Assembly: GCA_947627475.1 (NCBI GenBank)
Contig: CANQWE010000010.1
Location: 1 to 44,544 of the forward strand
From: an uncultured Clostridia bacterium
GTDB lineage: Bacteria; Bacillota; Clostridia; Oscillospirales; CAG-272
Direction of reading: 5' to 3'
DNA length: 44,544 bases
Each line of letters starts with the position of its first letter. Position 1 is the first letter of the stretch. Of this stretch, positions 1 to 7,064 are shown piece after piece. The position numbers and the translations under genes were made by a program. Below the pieces are notes generated by a model. That model was not told where the DNA came from. It was given only the letters and a program-made list of their open reading frames with translations, and ran no database searches.

Positions 1-678
1 GGGAAAGGCGGCGGCAGCAGGGCACAGCTTTACGCGGCAATCTTTGAGGGAGTCGTTTTATTTGATTTGTTGAGCACATTGAAGAACGAACATTTGTTTT
101 CTGTGTCCGGCGGTATCCCCCGCATGCGGGAGGTGTTCGCAAAGGATCCTGTGACGGAACAGCCGAATTATGGGGAGCACAGCAGCAATCCTCTGGATGT
201 AGCCATTTTTACCGCGCAGGTACGGTTCTTTTTCGCCAAATACCTGGAGTGCGCCTTTTCCCATATTGAGACGCAGAGTCTGAAGGGGTCCGGCTTTGGG
301 ATCTTTGAGGACATACTCAATACGCAGATATTCAGGCATGAAAACGAAAGCTTTATAGGCTGGAGATCGGATGTTATGACAGGCGTGAAAAACATTCCTT
401 TCAATCTATTTACGATGCAGCTGCAGGCGATGATAGAGAATGACAAAGCCAGTGTGCATGTACTGACGCGGAGCAGAGTGCTGGTGGAAAACGGACAGAC
501 GGTGACGCTGCCTGTGGAATACTGCGAGGCATTGGGTATCACGTACAGGCAGGATGTGGAAGCGCTGCTGGTGCTGCATGAAGATACCGCTTATGTTGCC
601 CTCAAGGAGGCCCGGGATCCTGCCGGGGAACTGGCACAGATAGATATGCTACAGTACGACGATCTGGAAAAGCTGTAA
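1..678 (+). CDS. ModE-like transcriptional regulator, 5'-truncated by the window edge
   Basis: The reading frame is open from base 1, so the true start lies outside the window and at least 225 residues are present. The first residues, GKGGGSRAQLYAAIFEG, resemble the end of the winged-helix domain of ModE-type regulators, where a GGKGGGG-x-LT turn precedes a long helix. The last ~65 residues (from about SVHVLTRSRVLVENGQ) look like a TOBE-type beta domain, which binds molybdate or tungstate in ModE. The central ~100 residues are not typical of ModE and I cannot place them. The family suggests a metal- or anion-responsive repressor, but no molybdate transport gene is visible here. It converges on the kinase-like gene at 960-1568 and ends just before a hairpin at 685-707. 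The call rests on short motifs, so moderate confidence. Confidence 0.5.
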   Translation, partial: GKGGGSRAQLYAAIFEGVVLFDLLSTLKNEHLFSVSGGIPRMREVFAKDPVTEQPNYGEHSSNPLDVAIFTAQVRFFFAKYLECAFSHIETQSLKGSGFGIFEDILNTQIFRHENESFIGWRSDVMTGVKNIPFNLFTMQLQAMIENDKASVHVLTRSRVLVENGQTVTLPVEYCEALGITYRQDVEALLVLHEDTAYVALKEARDPAGELAQIDMLQYDDLEKL

Positions 679-684
679 AATAAA

Positions 685-707
685 AAGCCAGGCTGATAGC
701 CTGGCTT
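685..707 (+). terminator. Hairpin after the ModE-like gene
   Basis: AAGCCAGGCT and AGCCTGGCTT form a perfect 10-bp stem around the loop GAT, 7 bases after the stop codon. There is no good U-run, so termination may be weak. The same hairpin recurs in opposite orientation at 936-956. Confidence 0.6.
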
Positions 708-740
708 CAGATTAAAGAAAAACGAAATGGCTATAGCAAA

Positions 741-907
741 ATGACTAAAAGTTTTGGTCAAGCTTTTTCAAAAGCTTGCGGATTTTCAAGGCAGAGTCTT
801 GAAGCGCCCTCCGCAGAGGGCGAAATTCCTATGCCGCACCGGAGTCCAGAGGGCTGCCTCTGGTCGCGGCTCGCAAGCCGCGAAAATCCCTTTTATACAC
901 TTTGCCG
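741..907. repeat. Non-coding element made of five successive small stem-loops
   Basis: Between the two convergent genes lie five hairpins in tandem: 760-777 (AAGCTTTT/AAAAGCTT), 785-803 (TTCAAG/CTTGAA), 805-822 (CGCCCT/AGGGCG), 846-863 (CCAGAG/CTCTGG) and 864-883 (TCGCGGCT/AGCCGCGA). Stems are 6-8 bp, all perfect, with loops of 2 to 7 bases. I recall similar intergenic arrays from Oscillospiraceae genomes, but cannot search here. I see no ORF with a ribosome binding site inside. Confidence 0.7.
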
Positions 908-935
908 TTTCTACTTTCCTTTGTCTACATTTTGT

Positions 936-956
936 AGCCAGGCTATCAGCCTGGCT
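936..956 (-). terminator. Hairpin after the cytidylate-kinase-like gene
   Basis: AGCCAGGCT-ATC-AGCCTGGCT lies just past the stop of the leftward gene. On the minus strand it reads exactly as the hairpin that ends the rightward ModE-like gene, so both convergent genes end in the same sense-strand structure. A second small stem (CTAC/GTAG) follows at about 926-936. No strong U-run. Confidence 0.6.
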
Positions 957-959
957 TCT

Positions 960-1568
960 TTAGTTTCCTTTGCGATGGGAAATATATTGTATGATCATAT
1001 CCGCGCAGGCTTCATAGGAAAGCGTTGCGGTGTTGAGACACAGGTCATAATTTTGCGCATAACTCCAGTCCTGGCCTGTATAATAACGATAATACTGGGA
1101 CCGTTCCTGGTTGTGCTTTTCCACCAGGGAGCGGGCTTCCCGTTTGGAAATACCTACCCGCTGCGCTTCATGGGCAATACAGCTTTTCTCATCGGAAGTG
1201 ATAAAAATTCGAATAACATTGGGATGATCCCGCAGAACAAAATCTGCACACCGTCCGATGATGATACAGGACTCCGTATCGGCAAGGCTTCGGATGATTT
1301 CCGCCTGCTTTTGAAACAGCGCCCGGTTGGTTGTAGGCTCGCTTCCTTCAGGGGGAAGGGGGCTTTGGGCATAGATGCTTTGCGCGACGTGAAACAAGGG
1401 AGAAGCAGCTTCTGCGGCGTTTTCTTCGGGCTGTGCATGACTCTCTTCTGGATCGGACAGCAGATGCCGGTCATACAGGGGAATTTCCAACTTCTGAGAC
1501 AAAAGTCTTGCAACAGTGGAACCGCCGCTGCCGCACAGGCGGCTGATGGTAATGACATAGTTTTTCAT
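960..1568 (-). CDS. Cytidylate kinase-like family protein
   Basis: The 202-residue product begins MKNYVITISRLCGSGG, with a P-loop-like SRLCGSGGSTVA, and later carries IIIGRCADFVLRD. Both are hallmarks of the cytidylate-kinase-like family (PF13189), P-loop proteins presumed to phosphorylate a nucleotide-like substrate. The true substrate of these clostridial paralogs is not established; it is not the housekeeping Cmk. The ATG at 1568 was chosen because GGAGGG sits 6 bases upstream (1575-1580); in-frame starts at 1574 and 1595 overlap or precede that site. A consensus promoter lies upstream at 1622-1650, so it is probably transcribed alone. Residues ~30-80 are a poorly conserved, Pro/Glu-rich stretch. 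Confidence 0.85.
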   Translation of the reverse strand: MKNYVITISRLCGSGGSTVARLLSQKLEIPLYDRHLLSDPEESHAQPEENAAEAASPLFHVAQSIYAQSPLPPEGSEPTTNRALFQKQAEIIRSLADTESCIIIGRCADFVLRDHPNVIRIFITSDEKSCIAHEAQRVGISKREARSLVEKHNQERSQYYRYYTGQDWSYAQNYDLCLNTATLSYEACADMIIQYISHRKGN

Positions 1569-1621
1569 AAGCATCCCTCCGTCAGATAGACGCATTTTTT
1601 ACGGGACTTCTCTATAGCCTC

Positions 1622-1650
1622 ATCTTATCACATTTTTTTGTACTGTGCAA
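1622..1650 (-). promoter_or_regulatory. Sigma-A promoter of the cytidylate-kinase-like gene
   Basis: On the minus strand TTGCAC (1645-1650), a 17-bp spacer and TAAGAT (1622-1627). It sits about 55 bp upstream of the chosen start. Confidence 0.65.
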
Positions 1651-1690
1651 GAGGAATTCCATAAAAAATCTGCGGCAGGGTATGGCCTTA

Positions 1691-1720
1691 TAAAAAACAA
1701 GAGACAGACTGTCTCTTGTT
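1691..1720 (-). terminator. Intrinsic terminator of the orphan gene at 1758-2243
   Basis: Arms 1696-1707 and 1709-1720 are perfectly complementary around a single central base. On the minus strand the stem is followed by TTTTTTA. It is placed to end leftward transcripts from 1758-2243. Confidence 0.8.
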
Positions 1721-1757
1721 CGATACGATAAAGAAATGAGGCAAAATGGGACTATTT

Positions 1758-2243
1758 TCACGGTAAGAGGTTTTCGCACACCAATGTATAGATCCGATTG
1801 TAAATATCTTTATTGATGTAACACATAATGGAATCTGATAAAAGACACTGCTTTTTACAGCATTCTATGAAATGGCCATCCAGAATAAATTTTGACAAAT
1901 TTTTTGGTGGTGAAAAAGGATCTATTTTTTGGGGAGGGTCCCAATTACACTTGCATTTGGATAAATGATTGAAAGAAATAACATACTCTATAAATGTATT
2001 ACGCTTTGAGAAGGACATGCGGCGTAACTGGTCATCAGCCTCTTTTTCTGTTTGAATGCTTGTCATTTTAGCGTGATATCGCTGTACCTTTTTTACATTT
2101 TCATCTACGATCACAATCATTTCGTCATAAAGGCCCATTCCTAACAGGACATTGTTGCGGTGATAGGATTCGATTTTAGTATCTCTATATATGAAACGGG
2201 ATAAATAAAATGCTAAATTTTCTAACGAAATAGACTGGAACAT
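1758..2243 (-). CDS. Hypothetical protein, unrecognised (161 aa)
   Basis: I do not recognise a family. The protein is soluble-looking, basic, without signal peptide or membrane segment. It has a late cluster of Cys (CKCNWDPP; CCKKQCLLSDSIMC) that could bind a metal. The ATG at 2243 is preferred because GGAGG (2249-2253) lies 5 bases upstream; the adjacent ATG at 2246 is only 2 bases from it. The gene is clearly more AT-rich than its neighbours. It lies directly downstream of the tRNA-His 3' end, a usual place for acquired DNA, though no integrase or duplicated tRNA end is visible. It has a strong terminator. Coding is supported by the RBS, length and terminator, not by homology. Confidence 0.6.
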   Translation of the reverse strand: MFQSISLENLAFYLSRFIYRDTKIESYHRNNVLLGMGLYDEMIVIVDENVKKVQRYHAKMTSIQTEKEADDQLRRMSFSKRNTFIEYVISFNHLSKCKCNWDPPQKIDPFSPPKNLSKFILDGHFIECCKKQCLLSDSIMCYINKDIYNRIYTLVCENLLP

Positions 2244-2280
2244 CATTGCCTCCTTTTTTTAACATTGAATAAAATATTAA

Positions 2281-2316
2281 AAAAGCTACATTTTGATTTC
2301 TCAAAATGTAGCTTTT
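2281..2316 (-). terminator. Terminator of the tRNA cluster
   Basis: A perfect 16-bp stem (2281-2296 with 2301-2316) and loop TTTC lie 5 bases from the tRNA-His 3' end. On the minus strand the stem runs into TTTTTTAAT. It also lies just upstream of the orphan gene, which may therefore depend on read-through or on a promoter I cannot see. Confidence 0.8.
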
Positions 2317-2320
2317 AGTC

Positions 2321-2398
2321 TGGGGTGAGTGATGGGAGTCGAACCCACGACCTTCAGGGCCACAACCTGACGCTCTAACCAACTGAGCTACACCCACC
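2321..2398 (-). tRNA. tRNA-His (anticodon GTG)
   Basis: The cloverleaf closes with acceptor GTGGGTG/CACTCAC plus the extra 5' G (G-1) opposite discriminator C, diagnostic of tRNA-His. The anticodon loop is TTGTGGC. The CCA end is encoded (2321-2323). It is the last gene of a three-tRNA leftward cluster. Confidence 0.97.
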
Positions 2399-2425
2399 AT
2401 AATCAATAAAGCTATGGATCAAGTT

Positions 2426-2502
2426 TGGCGTGCCTTGGGGGATTCGAACCCTCGACCTACTGCTTAGAAGGCAGTTGCTCTATCCAGCTGAGCTAAAGGC
2501 AC
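2426..2502 (-). tRNA. tRNA-Arg (anticodon TCT)
   Basis: Acceptor GTGCCTT/AAGGCAC, anticodon stem ACTGC/GCAGT with loop CTTCTAA, T-loop TTCGAAT and encoded CCA (2426-2428). Middle gene of the cluster. Confidence 0.97.
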
Positions 2503-2547
2503 ATAACTGCGCTGAAAGCTGGGGCAACGGCTTTGCATACATCCGAT

Positions 2548-2621
2548 TGGAGCGGGTGATGGGAATCGAACCCACGTAGCCAGCTTGGAAGGCTGGAACT
2601 CTACCATTGAGTTACACCCGC
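2548..2621 (-). tRNA. tRNA-Gly (anticodon TCC)
   Basis: Acceptor GCGGGTG/CACCCGC, anticodon stem CCAGC/GCTGG with loop CTTCCAA, and encoded CCA (2548-2550). First gene of the cluster, about 29 bp behind the promoter -10 box. Confidence 0.97.
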
Positions 2622-2649
2622 ATGGTCTGCAACAACTGTCAGCCTCAAT

Positions 2650-2678
2650 ATATTAGCATTTTATGCGGGATTTGTCAA
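2650..2678 (-). promoter_or_regulatory. Promoter of the tRNA cluster
   Basis: Perfect TTGACA (2673-2678), a 17-bp spacer and TAATAT (2650-2655) on the minus strand, as expected of a strong stable-RNA promoter. Confidence 0.9.
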
Positions 2679-2738
2679 GTCCTTTTCAAAAATATTTGTT
2701 ATTCTTTCCTTGTTTTGCGATGTCAGTGATTAGGCACA

Positions 2739-2766
2739 ATCCGCCTGGGCAACACTGGAGGCGGAT
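2739..2766 (+). other. Hairpin just upstream of csaB
   Basis: ATCCGCCT and AGGCGGAT form a perfect 8-bp stem around a 12-base loop, ending about 23 bases before the csaB start. It may influence translation or be a remnant; there is no U-run, so it is not a typical terminator. Confidence 0.4.
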
Positions 2767-2789
2767 ACATAACAGTAAGGAGCTATAGT

Positions 2790-3926
2790 ATGAAAAAACT
2801 ACTGCAGAGGATTTTGCGTGCCATTTGGGGCGGAGATGATGTAGTGATCAGCGGCTATTACGGATATGGAAGCCTTGGAGATGAGGCAGTTTTGGACAGC
2901 ATTGTGGGTGCGCTTTTGGAGAAAATTCCCACACTGAAAATCGGTGTCCTATCTGCAGGGCTCTCTCCCTGCGGAGGCGGTCAGCCTATCCGAAGGATCC
3001 GGCGAAAGAATCCTCTGGCTATTGTATGGGCGCTGCTGCGGTGCCGTCTTCTGATCAGCGGAGGCGGCAGCCTTTTCCAGGACACAACCAGCAAACGCAG
3101 TCTTTTCTATTATACAGCGATCATCCGGATGGCCAAATTTTTTGGCGTTCAGGTTTTCGTCTATGCAAATGGAATCGGTCCGCTTTCCAGCTGCAAAAGG
3201 GTACAGACCGCCCTTGGGTACGCCCATGTGATCTCTGTTCGTGACCCAGACTCCTATTACGCCGTACTTGCCATGGGGATTGACTCCGAAAAGGTTTTCC
3301 TGGGAGCGGATCCTGTGTTCCTTCTCACAAGCGGAATGGCGGCGCCTTCCGGGGATCAAAAACCGTATTTTGCAGTCTCCCTGCGCACCTGCTGCAATGG
3401 CAAAATTGAAGAAGAAACAGTGGTACGCACATGCAAAAAATTAAAAGAGCAGGGCTTTCAGCCTGTGTTTGTTTCCATGCAGGACGCCTTTGATAGACAG
3501 CTGTGTCTGCGGGTTTGTCATCGCTGCGGCGGCGTGATGGCGGATAAAATGTCTGTGTCTGCGCTTGTTACATTTTTAGCCGGCGCCCAATTTGTGATCA
3601 GCATGCGGCTGCACTGTATTTTATTGGCGGCGCTTAGCGGTACGCCGGCAGTAGCCCTTTCCTATGACTGTAAAATAGACAGCGCTATGGAGTATCTCGG
3701 ACAGTACACGGTGCTGGATGCCTTTTTCTTTACGGAGGACATGCTGCTGGGTGCCTGCCGGGCAGCATGCTCCAGAGGGATGGAAGAACGTGTCCGACTT
3801 CAAAGGCGATCCGGGGAATTATCACACCTGGCCCGGAAAGATGCCAATATAGCTGCAGGGCTTTTGACGGCCGGTGATGCTGTAAAGTCGGCAGACAGCA
3901 GAAATCCTGTTGGAGCAAAGCTATAA
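2790..3926 (+). CDS. csaB: Polysaccharide pyruvyl transferase CsaB
   Basis: The 378-residue product shows the CsaB pattern: VISGYYGYGSLGDEAVL near the N-terminus (~19-35), ISGGGSLFQD (~90-99), GIGPL (~130), SVRDPDS (~150), and the late block SMRLHCILLAALSGTPAVAL (~270-290). CsaB adds ketal-linked pyruvate from PEP to secondary cell-wall polysaccharide, creating the ligand for SLH-domain surface proteins. No SLH-domain gene is visible in this window. The ATG at 2790 is preceded by AAGGAGC with good spacing. Length is normal for the family. It ends about 70 bp before a separate promoter for the DUF4091 gene, so it seems to be transcribed alone. Confidence 0.9.
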   Translation: MKKLLQRILRAIWGGDDVVISGYYGYGSLGDEAVLDSIVGALLEKIPTLKIGVLSAGLSPCGGGQPIRRIRRKNPLAIVWALLRCRLLISGGGSLFQDTTSKRSLFYYTAIIRMAKFFGVQVFVYANGIGPLSSCKRVQTALGYAHVISVRDPDSYYAVLAMGIDSEKVFLGADPVFLLTSGMAAPSGDQKPYFAVSLRTCCNGKIEEETVVRTCKKLKEQGFQPVFVSMQDAFDRQLCLRVCHRCGGVMADKMSVSALVTFLAGAQFVISMRLHCILLAALSGTPAVALSYDCKIDSAMEYLGQYTVLDAFFFTEDMLLGACRAACSRGMEERVRLQRRSGELSHLARKDANIAAGLLTAGDAVKSADSRNPVGAKL

Positions 3927-3932
3927 AAGTGC

Positions 3933-3961
3933 TTGCAACAGGCGCGGTAATATGCTATCAT
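3933..3961 (+). promoter_or_regulatory. Promoter of the DUF4091 gene
   Basis: TTGCAA (3933-3938), a 17-bp spacer and TATCAT (3956-3961), 32 bp ahead of the start codon at 3994. Confidence 0.6.
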
Positions 3962-3993
3962 AGTCCCATCAATTTGTGTGATCCGAGGAGACT

Positions 3994-5547
3994 ATGATGA
4001 AGTATTGTGTTGTGGACAGCTGCGAGTGGACCTATCCGGATGTGCATTCCTATGAAACAGGAGATATGTCGATCTGTCAAACTGCCCTGAGCGGCAGTCT
4101 GGCGACCTTTCAAATCCATGTATGGGATGTTGCCTGTGCTGTATTGGTCCGCGCAGAGAATTTGTGTGCAGATTTTTATGAAGAAATCCCGATCCCGGTG
4201 GAGGATAACCCCAATTTTGAAAAAGAGGTTCTTCCATCCAGCAGACTCAAACGCGCCCCCTTTTGGGTAAACGACTGCCTTTGTCCCTGGAAGGGGCAGG
4301 CAATGCCCCGGCGGGGATCCGTGGGGATCTATGGAACCATATCCGTACCGACGGATGCCCGGGGAACGGTTACCGGGACAATCCTTTTGACTGCAGGAGA
4401 GGAGACGGCGTCAATTCCTGTGACGCTATCTGTGTGTAGCGGCAAGCTGCCGGAGGAAACCCTGCAGATTGCTATGGGATACAGTCCCTATAATGCTGCA
4501 AAGTGGCACGGGCTTTTGGAAAAGCCGGAGCTGGCGGAGGAAATGGACACCCGCTATTTACAGCTGCTGCGTCGGCAGCATCAAAATAGATTGTATGTGG
4601 ACTCTCCCCAGATCACCGATGTGGGGCCAAACCAATATACGTTTGATTTTACCGCGTTCAACCGTCAGGTACGCAAGGGACTTGCCATGGGCTTTACCAG
4701 CTTTCATATCAGCGGGGTAGGATTTCGCAAGGCATGGGACAGCCCTGTGATCGTGATTCGGGGGATGGATGCCCTTTCTTATGAAGCGTATGTGTATCTG
4801 AGACAGTATCTTGGTGCCCTGCGTGAGAATCTGCGGGAGAACGGATGGCTGGATCGGGATATGTTCTTTATTGGGATCGCTGACGAACCCAACGATATAA
4901 ACGCTACAACATACCGGGCTGTGTGCAGCATGGTGCGCAGGATCTTCCCGGAAATAAAAATATTCGACGCGTGCTCCGGCGCGCCCATTTACGGTTCTCT
5001 GGACGTTTGGGTGCCAAGAAGCGACGAGTATGAGAAAAATCAAAAGGTGTTTGATTCCTATAAGAAAACCGGCGATCAGGTGTGGCACTATGTATGCTTA
5101 TACCCCAGGGACGACGGATATATCAACCGGTTCATGGATATACCGCTTCTGGCTACCCGATACTTATATTGGGGAAACTACAAGTACGGCCTGACAGGAT
5201 ATCTCCACTGGGCTGTCAATGTATATGAAAATGATGTGGATCCCTTTACCGCAAGCTGTCCCCGCCATGTGAATGCGGGCAGTGCCAGCGTATTGCCTGC
5301 AGGAGACGATAAGCTGGTCTATCCGGGAGAGGGAGAGCCGTGGATGTCCATACGGTTAGAAGCCCATCGGGAGTCAGCAGAGGAATATGAAATGCTTCTT
5401 GCTATTTCCAAGAGGGATAAGGCAGCGGCAGACGCTTTATGCGCACGAGGATTTCGCAGCTTTCACGACGTTACATATGACGGACGGGCATTTCGTGCCC
5501 TGCGAAATCAAATCATAGAGACTTACAGTGCACTGCTCGGTAAATAA
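3994..5547 (+). CDS. DUF4091 domain-containing protein (glycoside-hydrolase-like)
   Basis: A 517-residue protein with an N-terminal beta-rich region (~1-150, including TVTGTILLTAG) followed by a TIM-barrel-like part and a C-terminal DUF4091 (PF13320) section. The latter shows VWHYVCLYPRDD, YLYWGNYKYGLTGYLHWAVN and the closing EYEMLLAI helix. DUF4091 proteins are presumed carbohydrate-active, but the chemistry is not known. FIGIADEPND (~287-296) carries an acidic pair where a catalytic acid could sit; this is inference. No signal peptide is seen, so it should be cytoplasmic, which fits processing of imported sugars. GAGGAG precedes the tandem ATGs; the first (3994) is 5 bases away. Confidence 0.85.
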   Translation: MMKYCVVDSCEWTYPDVHSYETGDMSICQTALSGSLATFQIHVWDVACAVLVRAENLCADFYEEIPIPVEDNPNFEKEVLPSSRLKRAPFWVNDCLCPWKGQAMPRRGSVGIYGTISVPTDARGTVTGTILLTAGEETASIPVTLSVCSGKLPEETLQIAMGYSPYNAAKWHGLLEKPELAEEMDTRYLQLLRRQHQNRLYVDSPQITDVGPNQYTFDFTAFNRQVRKGLAMGFTSFHISGVGFRKAWDSPVIVIRGMDALSYEAYVYLRQYLGALRENLRENGWLDRDMFFIGIADEPNDINATTYRAVCSMVRRIFPEIKIFDACSGAPIYGSLDVWVPRSDEYEKNQKVFDSYKKTGDQVWHYVCLYPRDDGYINRFMDIPLLATRYLYWGNYKYGLTGYLHWAVNVYENDVDPFTASCPRHVNAGSASVLPAGDDKLVYPGEGEPWMSIRLEAHRESAEEYEMLLAISKRDKAAADALCARGFRSFHDVTYDGRAFRALRNQIIETYSALLGK

Positions 5548-5666
5548 ACAAAATCCTTTTTATCCAAAGCTCTGCCGGGTAAATTTGTATCAGTATTATT
5601 GTTGAGATAATCGTAATATGAGAAAATAAACTTGAAATAGAAATTGCAATCTCATGGGAAACTAAC

Positions 5667-6209
5667 GTGAATTGGATTGATGAAGCAGCTATAAAGTTAA
5701 AAAGGAAAAATCAAGTTCTGTTTGCCAAAAACTCCGAGTATTTGCTGGACTTGATGATACTTTTTCAAGGCCAGGATCATAAGGTGATGACTTTATGGGC
5801 GTTTGATTTTGCGGCCGAATCAATTACAAGAATAGAAGAAAAATATCCAAAGGAGCAGCGTCCAAGAGAGGCCTTGACAGCTGTTCAGGATTGGGCGGCT
5901 GGAAAAGTAAAAATGCACTGGGCCCAGAGGAAAATTTTGGATTGCCACGCCTTTGCAAAGGAAATAGACAAAAAAGAAGACATTGCGATCTGCCATGCTA
6001 TCGGGCAAGCCTGCGCAGTTGTTCATACTGCTGGACATGCAATTGGATATCCAATATATGATTTAACTGCTATTATATACAGACTGGGAATTGAAAATTG
6101 TGCGCAGGCTGTTGAAAAACGAAAACAAGACTATATGGATCGATTGTACTATTGGAATGCGCATTGCAGCGATTATAAGGGCGAATGGGCGACCTTTATG
6201 AAGAAATAG
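5667..6209 (+). CDS. Putative immunity protein, Imm-5-like
   Basis: A 180-residue helical protein. The stretches DHKVMTLWAFDFA (~37-49) and AICHAIGQACAVVHTAGHAI (~102-121) match, from memory, small clostridial proteins annotated as Imm-5-like putative immunity proteins. Such proteins were named from polymorphic-toxin loci; binding to a toxin has not been shown for most. No toxin gene is next to it here. The GTG at 5667 is the only plausible start: the frame is open upstream to a stop at 5619 but has no ATG, and GGGA lies 6 bases before the GTG. The gene is more AT-rich than its neighbours, consistent with acquisition. It could equally be a house-keeping orphan of unknown role. Confidence 0.6.
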   Translation: MNWIDEAAIKLKRKNQVLFAKNSEYLLDLMILFQGQDHKVMTLWAFDFAAESITRIEEKYPKEQRPREALTAVQDWAAGKVKMHWAQRKILDCHAFAKEIDKKEDIAICHAIGQACAVVHTAGHAIGYPIYDLTAIIYRLGIENCAQAVEKRKQDYMDRLYYWNAHCSDYKGEWATFMKK

Positions 6210-6331
6210 CTTCTGATTTCAATATAACGGGTTGCCCAAAAAGGCCCTGCCCATAGAAAATTGACCCCTTCGACATTTTGACAAAGGATTTGTAAAATTG
6301 GGCGGCAGCACACAAAAGTGCATAAACAAAT

Positions 6332-6365
6332 TTTGGGCGGGTCCTGCATGCAGGACCCGCCCAAA
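6332..6365 (-). terminator. Perfect 34-bp palindrome, probable trxA terminator
   Basis: Arms 6332-6348 and 6349-6365 are exact reverse complements with no unpaired centre (core CCTGCATGCAGG). It lies 16 bp past the trxA stop. On the minus strand it is followed by A/T-rich sequence without a clean U-run, so its terminator role is likely but not certain. Confidence 0.55.
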
Positions 6366-6381
6366 TACTGAAACATATATA

Positions 6382-6693
6382 TCAGCTATGGAGCATCTCT
6401 AAAATCTGTTCCTTGGAACGCGCACCGACTGCCTTGGCCGTCAGCTCTCCATCTTTGAAAACTAGCAGGGTAGGAATGCTCATAATCTGAAAATCTCTGG
6501 CGATTTCCGGCTCGGCATCTACGTCTACTTTACAGATTTTTATGTGGGGATTCTCCGCCGCAATTTCTTCCACAATAGGTGCTACCATCATACAGGGACC
6601 GCACCAGGTTGCATAAAAGTCTACCAGTACGGGAATTTCACTGGCAAGAACTTCGCTTTCAAAGCTTTCTTTTGTTAAATGCATTACAGACAT
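6382..6693 (-). CDS. trxA: Thioredoxin
   Basis: A 103-residue protein with the full thioredoxin fold. It has VLVDFYATWCGPCMM with the redox pair C31/C34, the conserved Asp before it, KVDVDAEPEIA, and the cis-proline motif SIPTLLVF (~72-79). It reduces disulfides in cytoplasmic proteins. The ATG at 6693 has GGGAG about 8 bases upstream. The next upstream leftward gene, 165 bp away, encodes a short FTR-catalytic-like iron-sulfur protein; the two would make a plausible reductase-substrate pair. No NADPH thioredoxin reductase gene is nearby. Confidence 0.96.
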   Translation of the reverse strand: MSVMHLTKESFESEVLASEIPVLVDFYATWCGPCMMVAPIVEEIAAENPHIKICKVDVDAEPEIARDFQIMSIPTLLVFKDGELTAKAVGARSKEQILEMLHS

Positions 6694-6748
6694 ATTTTAA
6701 CTCCCTTTCTCTCTGCCGCAATATGCGGACCTCATTTATATTATTGAA

Positions 6749-6773
6749 GCTGCCGGATCCCCGGCGGCTTTTT
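6749..6773 (+). terminator. GC-rich hairpin with rightward U-run between trxA and the FTR-like gene
   Basis: GCTGCCGG (6749-6756) pairs with CCGGCGGC (6761-6768) and is followed by TTTTT. It is oriented for rightward transcription, where no gene ends. It might act in the opposite sense, or against antisense transcription into trxA. Confidence 0.45.
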
Positions 6774-6857
6774 ATCTTGAAAAATACTACAGTTGGAACC
6801 GCATTGACGGTAGTTTTGCAAGATGTAAATTTTATAGTGTGTATTCTCTAAGGCAGT

Positions 6858-7064
6858 TTACGCATCGTCGTTTGACTTATAATATGGCATACAATGGCAG
6901 TATCCGGTAAAATTTGGATCCTTGATCTGTTCCCGAAATTCTTTACAGATACATTTCGTCTCATCTGTCCGTTCTGTCCGGCAAGGACAGTACCCGCCGT
7001 TTTTCTTTAGTCCTTCCTTGATCAGGCGGACAACTTCTTTGTTCTCGTTATATTTAACACCCAT
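6858..7064 (-). CDS. Ferredoxin-thioredoxin reductase catalytic-domain-like protein
   Basis: A 68-residue protein with three paired-Cys motifs, CPC (26-28), CIC (38-40) and CHC (56-58). This is the Cys set of the FTR catalytic chain, which holds a [4Fe-4S] cluster beside a redox disulfide. In plant-type FTR the spacing is CPC-X16-CPC-X8-CHC; here it is CPC-X9-CIC-X15-CHC, so this is the short bacterial variant. The canonical enzyme reduces thioredoxin with electrons from ferredoxin. The next gene on this strand is trxA, which supports a ferredoxin-linked thioredoxin system. No variable-chain partner is visible. Start at 7064 has only a weak AGGAA upstream. Confidence 0.8.
   Translation of the reverse strand: MGVKYNENKEVVRLIKEGLKKNGGYCPCRTERTDETKCICKEFREQIKDPNFTGYCHCMPYYKSNDDA

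Noticed and set aside
741..1589. Long rightward ORF (282 codons) across the kinase-like gene
   Set aside because: It is antisense to 960-1568, which has family motifs and a good ribosome binding site, and it begins in the stem-loop element.
1758..2398. Integrated island at tRNA-His
   Set aside because: No integrase gene and no second copy of the tRNA 3' end in the window; kept only as a weak possibility.
2185..2406. Leftward 73-codon ORF
   Set aside because: It reads straight through tRNA-His and its terminator.
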